Assembly (NCBI GenBank): GCA_038326725.1
Contig: JBBQKI010000001.1
Span: forward strand, 1-64,000
Length of the DNA stretch: 64,000 nucleotides
From: JBBQKI01 sp038326725
GTDB taxonomy: Bacteria; Bacteroidota; Bacteroidia; Flavobacteriales; Flavobacteriaceae
Direction of reading: 5' to 3'
Of this stretch, positions 41,098 to 49,279 are shown in pieces. The stretch's first letter is position 1. Each line of letters opens with the position of its first letter. The position numbers and the translations under genes were made by a program. The notes under the pieces are model-generated. The model saw only the letters and a list, made by a program, of their open reading frames with translations, searched no databases and was not told where the DNA came from.

Positions 41098-41757
41098 TTA
41101 CGAAAACAACATTTCGGGAATTTCCCCTTCAATAATCAGGTCGCCTTCGGTGGCGTCTTTGATTTGCTGAACAGAAACACCGGGCGCTCGCTCCAATAAT
41201 TTAAAGGAATTATTTACTATTTCCAGCACGGCAAGGTTGGTAACTATTTTTTTAACGCATTTTACTCCGGTTAGGGGTAAAGAGCATTCCTTCAATAATT
41301 TTGATTCGCCTTCACGGTTAGTATGCATCATGGCAACGATAATATTTTCAGCGGATGCTACGAGGTCCATGGCACCACCCATTCCCTTTACCATTTTTCC
41401 GGGGATTTTCCAATTAGCGATATCGCCGTTTTGGGAAACTTCCATCGCTCCTAAAATAGTTAAATCCACGTGTTGACCGCGAATCATGGAAAAACTCATG
41501 GCCGAGTCAAAAAAAGAAGCTCCCTTTAAAGCAGTAATTGTTTGCTTGCCGGCATTGATCAAATCTGGGTCTTCCTCGCCTTCAAAAGGGAAAGGGCCCA
41601 TCCCCAAAATACCGTTTTCGCTTTGGAATTCAACATTTATATCCTCCCGCACAAAGTTGGCCACCAGCGTAGGAATGCCGATGCCGAGATTAACGTAATA
41701 ACCATCGCGCACCTCTTTTGCTATTCGTTGAGCTATTTGTTCTTTTGAAAGTTCCAT
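41098..41757 (-). CDS. scoB: 3-oxoacid (succinyl-CoA:acetoacetate) CoA-transferase subunit B
   Basis: The beta subunit, 219 residues, of a CoA-transferase that activates 3-oxoacids such as acetoacetate with succinyl-CoA. The catalytic Glu is E47 in QSENGILGMGP. Glycine-rich strands follow (LTILGAMEVSQNGDIANW). The ATG at 41757 overlaps the end of scoA (TGATG), so the subunits are co-translated. Length and motifs are those of the class I enzymes used in ketone or butyrate metabolism. Confidence 0.94.
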   Translation of the reverse strand: MELSKEQIAQRIAKEVRDGYYVNLGIGIPTLVANFVREDINVEFQSENGILGMGPFPFEGEEDPDLINAGKQTITALKGASFFDSAMSFSMIRGQHVDLTILGAMEVSQNGDIANWKIPGKMVKGMGGAMDLVASAENIIVAMMHTNREGESKLLKECSLPLTGVKCVKKIVTNLAVLEIVNNSFKLLERAPGVSVQQIKDATEGDLIIEGEIPEMLFS

Positions 41758-42458
41758 CAATTTCTTTTTCTAACCGTTAATTGCTCTATTCGTTTTTCAT
41801 AATTTTTTCCCTGAAAAATCCGGTTAACGAAGATTCCGGGAATATGAATATGGTTCGGGTCCAAACTTCCCGCTGGCAGCAATTCTTCCACTTCGGCTAC
41901 GGTAATGGTGGCCGCCCCGCACATATTGGGGTTGAAGTTTCGCGCTGTACCTTTGAAAATAAGGTTTCCAGCTTCATCACCTTTCCAAGCTTTGACGAAA
42001 GCGAAATCTGCTTCAAAAGCTTTTTCCATAACGTACATTTTCCCGTGGAATTCACGGGTTTCTTTACCATCAGCAACTTCGGTGCCGTAGCCTGCAGGAG
42101 TGAAAAATGCTGGGATACCGCTTTGTGCCGCTTGACAACGTTGGGCTAAAGTTCCCTGCGGAATGAGTTCAACATCCAATTCGCCGCTCAACATTTGCCG
42201 TTCAAACTCCGCATTTTCGCCCACGTAAGACGAAACCATTTTTTTAATTTGGTGGTGTTTAAGCAAAAGGCCCAAACCAAAATCATCAACCCCGGCATTG
42301 TTTGAAATGCAAGTAATATCTTTTACTTTCCGTCGGACAAGCTCTGAAATACTGTTTTCGGGAATACCTGAAAGACCAAAGCCCCCCACCATAAAAGTCA
42401 TTCCGTCCTCAATGCCCTGGCAGGCTTTTTCAACGTTTGAGACAGTTTTATTGATCAT
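41757..42458 (-). CDS. scoA: 3-oxoacid CoA-transferase subunit A
   Basis: The alpha subunit (233 residues), with MVGGFGLSGIPENSI near the start (CoA-binding loop), SNNAGVDDFGLGLLLKHHQIKKMVSSYVGEN, and ARNFNPNMCGAATITVAEVEELL later. It is encoded directly before scoB with a one-base stop/start overlap. The upstream 100 bases hold no clear promoter match. Substrate choice between acetoacetate and adipoyl-type acids cannot be read here, although the acetoacetate form is the more common. Confidence 0.94.
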   Translation of the reverse strand: MINKTVSNVEKACQGIEDGMTFMVGGFGLSGIPENSISELVRRKVKDITCISNNAGVDDFGLGLLLKHHQIKKMVSSYVGENAEFERQMLSGELDVELIPQGTLAQRCQAAQSGIPAFFTPAGYGTEVADGKETREFHGKMYVMEKAFEADFAFVKAWKGDEAGNLIFKGTARNFNPNMCGAATITVAEVEELLPAGSLDPNHIHIPGIFVNRIFQGKNYEKRIEQLTVRKRN

Positions 42459-42560
42459 GTTTTTATTTTTCCGAAAAATACAAAAAAATGAAAATTTAAA
42501 CGGAGAGAATATAAAGAATTAAAATCCTCGTTGAATGAAAGGTTATTAATAAGCAGCTGT

Positions 42561-43832
42561 TTACTTGTCAGCACTAACCCGCCAAATGGTATTCGGCTTA
42601 TCATCGGTAATTAAAAGCGAGCCATCAGGCATTACCGTTACCCCCACTGGCCTTCCGTACACTTCGTCCTTTGAAGGTTCAACAATAAATCCGGTGAGAA
42701 AATCTTCGGGCGTTCCCGGTTTCCCGTTATTAAAAGGAACAAAAATAACTTTATACCCCGAAAGCTTATCACGGTTCCAAGACCCGTGTTGCCCGATAAA
42801 TGCCCCGCCCTTGTATTTTTCAGGGAAGGTGTTTCCTGTATAAAAAGCAAGCCCCAAAGAAGCAGTATGCGAGCCTAAGGGGACATCGGGTACAATAGCC
42901 TTTTCTACCAACCCGGGTATATTTTTAGGGACGCGGGGATCAATATTTTGTCCAAAATAAGAATAGGGCCATCCGTAAAACCCACCCTCTTTAACTTCCG
43001 TTAAATAATCGGGGACAAGGTTGTTGCCGAGCCCATCACGTTCGTTCACCGCCGTCCAAAGGGTTTTTGTTTGGGGTTCCCAATCCATTCCCACAGGGTT
43101 TCGAAGGCCGGAGGCAAAAATTCTCAGGCCACTGCCATCCGGGTTTACTTCCAATATGGTGGCTTTCATTACTTCGTTTTCCATTCCTTCTTCGCCAATA
43201 TTGGTACCAGAGCCCACCGCAATATAGATTTTGGAATTGTCTTCATTTGCAATAATGTTACGCGTCCAATGCTGATTAATTTTGCCTGCGGGCAAGGCGG
43301 CGATTTTTTGACCGGGGCCGGTTATTTTGGTTTCATGAGGATTGAAAGGATAGCGCATCAGCGCATCGGTATTGGCAACATAAAACCAGTTATCAATCAC
43401 CAACATCCCGAAAGGCTGGTTGAGCCCTTCCGTTAAAAAAGTTTCACGCTGATCCAAAACTCCGTCTTTATTAGTATCACATAATAACGTGATTCTATCA
43501 GCACTGTTTTTTAGATTGTTTGATTTCCCGGCACCTATTAGTGTTGCGCCAATTTGTTTAAGAATGCTGTAATTGGAATTACTTTCGGCCACCAGCACAT
43601 CGCCATTGGGAGCAACGTACATCCAGCGTGGGTTTTCAAAGCCATCGGCATATTTGGTGACGGTAAACCCGGGCGGGGCTTTGGGGGTGCGTCCATCTTT
43701 CCAGCCCAACACGTTGGAATAATTGGTAATTGATTTTGTTTCGAAAGGTTCGGGAAGGGTGTCAACCGTTTTTTGTTGTGAAATGCAATAAAATGGAAGG
43801 GCCAACAGTAATAGGAAGGCATTGATTTTCAT
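42561..43832 (-). CDS. secreted sorbosone dehydrogenase-like beta-propeller
   Basis: An exported six-bladed propeller of 423 residues with a signal peptide (MKINAFLLLLALPFYCISQ). It resembles the L-sorbosone/soluble glucose dehydrogenase (PQQ-type) family. Recognised blades are GFTVTKYADGFENPRWMYVAPNGDVLVAES, FGMLVIDNWFYVANTDALMRYPF, RNPVGMDWEPQTKTLWTAVNERD, GAFIGQHGSWNR and GVTVMPDGSLLITDDKPNTIWRVSA. Members may need PQQ and Ca2+; whether PQQ is made here is unknown. It stands alone. Confidence 0.87.
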   Translation of the reverse strand: MKINAFLLLLALPFYCISQQKTVDTLPEPFETKSITNYSNVLGWKDGRTPKAPPGFTVTKYADGFENPRWMYVAPNGDVLVAESNSNYSILKQIGATLIGAGKSNNLKNSADRITLLCDTNKDGVLDQRETFLTEGLNQPFGMLVIDNWFYVANTDALMRYPFNPHETKITGPGQKIAALPAGKINQHWTRNIIANEDNSKIYIAVGSGTNIGEEGMENEVMKATILEVNPDGSGLRIFASGLRNPVGMDWEPQTKTLWTAVNERDGLGNNLVPDYLTEVKEGGFYGWPYSYFGQNIDPRVPKNIPGLVEKAIVPDVPLGSHTASLGLAFYTGNTFPEKYKGGAFIGQHGSWNRDKLSGYKVIFVPFNNGKPGTPEDFLTGFIVEPSKDEVYGRPVGVTVMPDGSLLITDDKPNTIWRVSADK

Positions 43833-43944
43833 AAGTTCTTAATTTACAATACCTAAAAATACAAATCAGGAAAGGGAAATGGATGGGTTTTAATTTAAGT
43901 TTAGCATTAAAAGAAAATCTATAATGTAAATTTTTGAATTAAAA

Positions 43945-46257
43945 TTAAAAATCAAATTCATCCGGGATGCCTTCGATATCGGCATTATCCATTCTCCATT
44001 GATGACAGTTGGTTTCAATGGAAAGGTTGGCGGGCCTTTTGAAATTCTCAGTGGAAACGTTGAGGTCTTCGTTGGCATAGCACTTTTTCATATAAATCCC
44101 CCAAATGGGCAAAGCCATGGTTGCGCCTTGGCCATAAGCGGTAGATCGAAAATGCGTTGCCCGGTCATCACCGCCCACCCAAACTCCGGTTACGAGATTC
44201 GGGACCATTCCCATGAACCAACCATCGCTGTTGTTCTGCGTAGTTCCAGTTTTTCCGGAAATGGGGTTTTTAAAATCGTAGGGATAGCCCGTTACCGCGC
44301 TTTTATAAACTGGCGAGCCCTGCCTTCCTGTGCCGCGCAACCTACTACCGGACCCGGCTTGGGTAACACCTTCCATCAAACTTACCGTTACATAAGCTGT
44401 TTCGTTACTGATGACATCCCTTGTTTCGGGAACATTTTGAAATAAAACAGTTCCGTTTTTATCTTCAATTCGCTGAATCATTATCGGTTTTACATAAACC
44501 CCTTCATTTGCAAAGGTGCTATAAGCACCTACCATTTCAAAAACCGACACATCGGGCGTGCCGAGGGCAATCGAAGGCACTTCAGGCATTCTTTCAGTGT
44601 CCACGCCCATTTTTCCCACCAATTCAATCACGGGCCCTGGACCCACGCGGTCGATCAATCTTGCCGTGATGGTATTAATGGAATTGGCAAGGGCATTTTT
44701 AAGGGTAACCATACCGCCATAATCACCGCCAGCATTTTTTGGGGTCCAGGATTCAATGGTGTTATGTCTTCCGGCAGGAATGGTGTACATGGTGTTGGGC
44801 AAAGTATCGCAGGGCGACATGTGCATTTGATCAATTGCAGTGGCATAAACAAAAGGTTTAAAGGTGGAACCTATTTGTCGTTTCCCATCCTTTACCATAT
44901 CATATTTAAAATATTTGTAATCAATACCACCGACCCAAGCTTTTACTTCCCCGGTCTGCGGGGTCATGGACATCATCGCTGCTTGTAAAATGGATTTGTG
45001 GTAACGGATTGAATCTAAGGGGGTCATCAAAGTATCAATATTTCCGCTCCATGCGAAAATGGTCATGGGGGTTTTTTTGTTGAAGCTTTTTATTATTTCT
45101 GCATCATCCTTACCCTGTTTTTTCATTTGTTGCCAACGGTCACTTTTTTTCATGGCGGAGGTTAGAATGGCTTTTGTTTCGGCCTCTGAAATATTCCTGA
45201 AAGGAGTGGTTTTATTGTTTTTGTTCTGTTCATCGAAGGCCACTTGTAGCTTGGCCATGTGCATGTCCACGGCTTCTTCGGCATATTCCTGCATCTTGGA
45301 ATCTATGGTGGTGTAAATTTTCAATCCGTCTTGATAAATATTGTATTCGCTCCCGTCCGACTTTGGATTTTTCTTAATCCAATCTTGCATAAAAGCGCGG
45401 GCATATTCCCTGAAATATGTCGCGATGCCTTCATCGTGGCCCTGCGGGGTGAATTTTATGGTAAGCGGCAAGGCCTGCAGAGAATCTTTTACTTCTTCCG
45501 AAATAAAATCGTATTTCTCCATTTGAGATAAAACGACATTTCGTCGGTTTTTCACACCTTCCGGGTTTCGGAGGGGATTATAAAGGGAAGCGTTTTTGAA
45601 CATTCCCACCAAAATAGCAGATTCAACGGTAGTTAAAGCTGCGGGAGATTTGTCGAAATAAATATTGGAAGCAGATTCAATGCCTACGGCTTGGTTCACG
45701 AAATCGTATTCATTGAAGTACATGGTGATGATTTCTTCCTTGGTATACCGACGTTCCAAACGGGTGGCGATAATCCATTCTTTAATTTTCTGAATTCCGC
45801 GTTGAAATTTGTTACGAGAAACTTGTTCTGTAAAAAAAAGTTTTGCCAACTGTTGAGAAATGGTACTGGCCCCCCCACGAGATCCCAAAAAAGCAACAGC
45901 ACGTAAAGTACCTTTTCCATCGATACCAGAGTGGTCATAAAAACGGACATCTTCCGTAGCTATCAAAGCATTTACCAAATGATCGGGCAATGAATCGAAA
46001 GCCACGGGCGTGCGGTTTTCCTTATAAAATTTTCCAATGGTTTTGCCATCGGAAGAAATTATTTCGGTAGCCAAATTCTTTTCGGGGTTTTCCAAACTAG
46101 TTTCATCGGGAAGCCTTCCGAAAAGACCCCACGAAGCCAGCAAGAAGAACAAAAGCACCAAGCCAAAAAAGCCAGCGAAGATTTTCCAAAAAGTCCGGAT
46201 GTGCCTTTTTTCGTCAGGGTTGGGTTTGTTTTTTGAAGATTTTTTTTGTGTTGTCAT
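43945..46257 (-). CDS. penicillin-binding protein 1A (transglycosylase/transpeptidase)
   Basis: A bifunctional peptidoglycan synthase of 770 residues. It has a short cytoplasmic tail, one membrane helix (24-46), a GT51 glycosyltransferase domain (catalytic E102 in ATEDVRFYDHSG) and a transpeptidase domain with S464-x-x-K467 (GSTFKPF), SxN (ANSINTI) and KTG (SGKTGTTQN). It starts two bases after the gldH stop, so gliding lipoprotein and cell wall enzyme share a transcript with ricT. The C-terminus (IEGIPDEFDF) is Asp-rich. Confidence 0.95.
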   Translation of the reverse strand: MTTQKKSSKNKPNPDEKRHIRTFWKIFAGFFGLVLLFFLLASWGLFGRLPDETSLENPEKNLATEIISSDGKTIGKFYKENRTPVAFDSLPDHLVNALIATEDVRFYDHSGIDGKGTLRAVAFLGSRGGASTISQQLAKLFFTEQVSRNKFQRGIQKIKEWIIATRLERRYTKEEIITMYFNEYDFVNQAVGIESASNIYFDKSPAALTTVESAILVGMFKNASLYNPLRNPEGVKNRRNVVLSQMEKYDFISEEVKDSLQALPLTIKFTPQGHDEGIATYFREYARAFMQDWIKKNPKSDGSEYNIYQDGLKIYTTIDSKMQEYAEEAVDMHMAKLQVAFDEQNKNNKTTPFRNISEAETKAILTSAMKKSDRWQQMKKQGKDDAEIIKSFNKKTPMTIFAWSGNIDTLMTPLDSIRYHKSILQAAMMSMTPQTGEVKAWVGGIDYKYFKYDMVKDGKRQIGSTFKPFVYATAIDQMHMSPCDTLPNTMYTIPAGRHNTIESWTPKNAGGDYGGMVTLKNALANSINTITARLIDRVGPGPVIELVGKMGVDTERMPEVPSIALGTPDVSVFEMVGAYSTFANEGVYVKPIMIQRIEDKNGTVLFQNVPETRDVISNETAYVTVSLMEGVTQAGSGSRLRGTGRQGSPVYKSAVTGYPYDFKNPISGKTGTTQNNSDGWFMGMVPNLVTGVWVGGDDRATHFRSTAYGQGATMALPIWGIYMKKCYANEDLNVSTENFKRPANLSIETNCHQWRMDNADIEGIPDEFDF

Positions 46258-46259
46258 AA

Positions 46260-46748
46260 CTAATTTTGTTGGGGCGTTTCTTCAATACTGAAGCCTACAT
46301 CATTGATACCTTCCAATTCGGTAACGCCTTCCACATTGCCGTTATTGCGAACGGCATGGCCTATCCGGAGTATATATTTCCCTTTTTCGGTGAAGGAAAC
46401 ATTTTCCTTGTACCACAACTTATTTTCTTTTACACTACCAATACCGTGCCCCAACCAAGTGCCATCGGGGTTTGCCATTTTGTATTCCAATGTATCGGTA
46501 ATTGTTTTGCCTTGAGGAAATTCAATGGTAGCTATCAAGAAAAGATTACTGTATTTATATTCGTTGGTGTTTCGGATATTTAAAAAAAGATTATAGTTTT
46601 TTAAAGAATCCATTTCCAGCAAAGTAAATTCAACGATTTCGGCCTTGTCCCAAACTCCAGCCATCGGCTTGGAATCACTTACAACAATATTCGAATCGCA
46701 AGAAACGAGGACGGAAAGAAAAGCAAGGCCAAAAAAAATTCTAAGCAT
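46260..46748 (-). CDS. gldH: gliding motility lipoprotein GldH
   Basis: A 162-residue lipoprotein needed for gliding in flavobacteria and linked with the type IX secretion machinery. The signal ends in SVLVSC, and the ATG at 46748 gives the correct lipobox (29 more in-frame codons lie inside ricT). The mature domain has the GldH pattern: YNLFLNIRNTNEYKYSNLFLIATIEFPQG and DTLEYKMANPDGTWLGHGIGSVKENKLWYKEN. It overlaps ricT by eight bases and precedes the PBP1A gene by two. Confidence 0.93.
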   Translation of the reverse strand: MLRIFFGLAFLSVLVSCDSNIVVSDSKPMAGVWDKAEIVEFTLLEMDSLKNYNLFLNIRNTNEYKYSNLFLIATIEFPQGKTITDTLEYKMANPDGTWLGHGIGSVKENKLWYKENVSFTEKGKYILRIGHAVRNNGNVEGVTELEGINDVGFSIEETPQQN

Positions 46749-47916
46749 TTTTTTGAGGTTTTCTGTTCCTGTTCCTGTTTTTGTTACGGTTATTATTTTT
46801 TCCCCCTTTTTTGCTTTTTTGCTTGGGGCGATCAAAACGAGTTAGGCTGTCCTGTCCTACCACATTGCTGTAGGGTTCCTTTTCCTTGGGGGGGATGATG
46901 ACAGAAAACCCTTCCAGTGCGGCCACTTTTTCCCCTTTTTTGTTCAGGGCAATAATTTCATTTGCCTTTTCCACGGTAAGCTGATGCCAATTCATTCCTT
47001 CTTTTTCGTATGCATACCAGATGAGGCCTTTAAAAATATCTATTTTTTGACAGCTTGCCCAACCCTTTTCGGTCTGAAGCCTTGTCTCGGCATGTGGGAA
47101 TTCCTCTAGGGCATCCAAATAGGTGTCTAATTCATAATTAAGGCAACATTTCAGTTTCCCACACTGTCCAGCAAGTTTTTGGGGATTTAAAGATAATTGT
47201 TGATATCGCGCCGCGGAAGTGTTCACGGACCTGAAATCGGTAAGCCAAGTGGAGCAGCAAAGTTCACGACCGCAAGAGCCAATCCCTCCCAACCGTGCAG
47301 CTTCCTGGCGGAAACCAACCTGTTTCATTTCGATCCGGGTATTGAAAGTCCGGGCAAATTCCTTGATGAGCTCCCGAAAATCGACGCGTTCTTCGGCGGT
47401 GTAATAAAAGACAACCTTGGATGCATCGCCTTGAAATTCGACATCGGAGATTTTCATTTGCAACCCTAATCGAATAGCGATTTCACGTGAACGTTTTTGC
47501 ACATCACTTTCCCGATCGCGGACGCCTTGCCAAATATCGATGTCTTTTTGAGATGCTTTTCGGTAGATTTTAGGAAGGGCTTCAACTTTAGTGGGTTGTT
47601 TTTTCTTTTTCATCTGAACCCGGACCAATTCACCCGTAAGGGTGACCACGCCAATGTCATGGCCGGGAGAAGCTTCGGTGGCGATTATATCACCAATACT
47701 CAATGTTATATTTTCAGGGTTTTGATAGAAATCCTTTCTCCCGTTCTTAAAACGGACCTCAAATGCATTGAAAGGTTCCATATTTTCCGGTAGCGACATA
47801 TTCGAAAGCCAGTCGAAGACAGTTAATTTATTGCAACCATCGGTACCGCAAGTCCCATTGTTCTTGCATCCCTTTGGCTGCCCGGAAGTTCCAGTGGCAC
47901 AGCTTGTACAGCCCAT
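46741..47916 (-). CDS. ricT: RicT/PSP1-domain protein
   Basis: A 391-residue protein of the YaaT/RicT family. Residues 1-35 are Cys-rich (GCTSCATGTSGQPKGCKNNGTCGTDGCNK), a set that in RicT supports an iron-sulfur cluster. The PSP1 core follows (FRNGRKD..., IGDIIATEASPGHDIGVVTLTGEL, KVVFYYTAEERVDFRELIKEF, GIGSCGRELCCSTWL). In Bacillus the Ric proteins help mRNA processing and phosphorelay control; the role in Bacteroidota is open. The tail is a Lys/Asn/Arg-rich disordered region. Adjacent gldH and PBP1A suggest an envelope link. Confidence 0.9.
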   Translation of the reverse strand: MGCTSCATGTSGQPKGCKNNGTCGTDGCNKLTVFDWLSNMSLPENMEPFNAFEVRFKNGRKDFYQNPENITLSIGDIIATEASPGHDIGVVTLTGELVRVQMKKKKQPTKVEALPKIYRKASQKDIDIWQGVRDRESDVQKRSREIAIRLGLQMKISDVEFQGDASKVVFYYTAEERVDFRELIKEFARTFNTRIEMKQVGFRQEAARLGGIGSCGRELCCSTWLTDFRSVNTSAARYQQLSLNPQKLAGQCGKLKCCLNYELDTYLDALEEFPHAETRLQTEKGWASCQKIDIFKGLIWYAYEKEGMNWHQLTVEKANEIIALNKKGEKVAALEGFSVIIPPKEKEPYSNVVGQDSLTRFDRPKQKSKKGGKNNNRNKNRNRNRKPQKNA

Positions 47917-48046
47917 ACTATTTTATATATAAAGCCCTTTTAATGTAAAAGGGACGAAGGTTAAAAATTCAGTTAACGGGTAAAGATACCATTTTACAAA
48001 AATAATCGCTTCTTTTGGGTTTATTAATTTATAAGGGAACGCAAGA

Positions 48047-49105
48047 CTAGGCCCCTTCTTGGGAGGGGTTGGGTGAGGCCTTGAATTTCAGTTTTTCGGA
48101 CCGGCCCTTTTTAAAGATTTTGTTACTGTTTGGGATGCCTTGCCGCAATTGTTTCTGTATTTCCTCGGGGAGGTTTATGATTTCGATGCATTCGGCGGAA
48201 CAGCAATTTTCCATTTTGCTCGCGCAATTTTCGCATTGGATGAAAAGTAAATGACATGCTTCATTTGCACAATTTACGTGCGTGTCGCAAGGCGCCCCGC
48301 ACTGATGGCAATGGGCAATTACATCATCTGTTATCCGCTCGCCACGGCGGTGATCGAAAACAAAATTTTTCCCAATAAACTTGTTTTCCAAACCTTGGTT
48401 TTCAACCTGCCGTGCATATTCAATAATACCGCCTTCCAACTGAAAAACTTGTTTAAAACCCTTATGTTTATAATAGGCACTGGCCTTTTCGCAACGGATG
48501 CCGCCGGTGCAGTACATCAGCAGTATTTTGTCTTCTTTGTGGTCTTTTAAAGCCTCCTCGATTATATCCAACGAATCGCGAAAAGTATCCACATCGGGCG
48601 TGATGGCATTTTTGAAATGGCCAATCTCGCTTTCGTAATGGTTGCGCATGTCCACCAAAACCACATCGGGGTCCTCAACCAGTTTATTGAAGGTTTCGGC
48701 ATTTACGTGAACTCCTTTATCGGTAACGTCAAAAGTGGCATCTTTCAAACCGTCCGCCACTATTTTATGGCGAATTTTTACTTTCAGTTTAAGAAAGGAT
48801 TTAAGATCGTGCTCAATGGCGATATTTAGCCGGACATCCTTCAAAAAAACAATGCTGTCCAAAAAAGTTTTGAATTCATTAAAACGGTTGGCAGGTAACG
48901 AAAGCTGGGCATTTATCCCTTCGTGAGCAATATAAATACGGCCCAAAACCTCCATGGAATCCCAAGCCAGGAAAAGATGGTTACGAAAAATTTGGAGATT
49001 GCCGATGTGGGCATATTGATAAAAAGAAAGAGTGAGCCGGTCTTCCCCCGCAGCATCCAATAATGCCGCCCTTTCCTTTGCGCTCAAGGTGTTGTAAAGT
49101 TGCAT
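48047..49105 (-). CDS. trhO: tRNA uridine(34) hydroxylase TrhO (YceA), rhodanese family
   Basis: A 352-residue enzyme that hydroxylates uridine 34 in some tRNAs, an early step of cmo5U/mo5U formation. It has an N-terminal YceA domain (RIYIAHEGINAQLS), a rhodanese domain (VVLVDMRNHYESEIGHFKNA, catalytic C199 in YCTGGIRCEKA) and a Cys-rich C-terminal zinc-like domain (HCHQCGAPC, CANEACH, CENCASKMENCC). The last ~10 residues (ASPNPSQEGA) are encoded by a dispersed repeat at 48051-48080, so the original stop has probably been lost. Confidence 0.93.
   Translation of the reverse strand: MQLYNTLSAKERAALLDAAGEDRLTLSFYQYAHIGNLQIFRNHLFLAWDSMEVLGRIYIAHEGINAQLSLPANRFNEFKTFLDSIVFLKDVRLNIAIEHDLKSFLKLKVKIRHKIVADGLKDATFDVTDKGVHVNAETFNKLVEDPDVVLVDMRNHYESEIGHFKNAITPDVDTFRDSLDIIEEALKDHKEDKILLMYCTGGIRCEKASAYYKHKGFKQVFQLEGGIIEYARQVENQGLENKFIGKNFVFDHRRGERITDDVIAHCHQCGAPCDTHVNCANEACHLLFIQCENCASKMENCCSAECIEIINLPEEIQKQLRQGIPNSNKIFKKGRSEKLKFKASPNPSQEGA
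48051..48080. repeat. dispersed C/G-run repeat at the trhO end
   Basis: Read on the minus strand, the unit is GGCCTCACCCAACCCCTCCC followed by AAGAAGGGG. Units of this kind (CCTC-ACCC-CCCTCC-AAGG-GGGG) are frequent in flavobacterial spacers. Here it supplies the last ~10 codons and the stop of trhO. A related unit ends feoB (11632-11661). Confidence 0.5.
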
Positions 49106-49241
49106 GCTATACCTGGGTTTATAATAAAAAACAGAAAGTGCAAAGATAAGAATTTGCAGATTGGAAAATGCCGGTGCAAAATCAGGAAAAACCCTGTACG
49201 AAAAAAGGGTTTTTCCTGTGGAATGTTGATTCCAAATTAAT

Positions 49242-49249
49242 TACATTTG
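49242..49249 (+). promoter_or_regulatory. candidate -7 element of the first subtilase gene
   Basis: TACATTTG fits TAnnTTTG, 31 bases before the ATG at 49280. A TTG at 49226-49228 is a rather close -33 candidate (13-base gap). Confidence 0.35.
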
Positions 49250-49279
49250 AATATCAACCAACTTTAAAATCTTCATGTT

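Noticed and set aside
43538..43822. Alternate frame open inside the sorbosone dehydrogenase-like gene
   Set aside because: It is a shadow frame with no domain or start signals. The 423-residue frame has a signal peptide and clear propeller blades.
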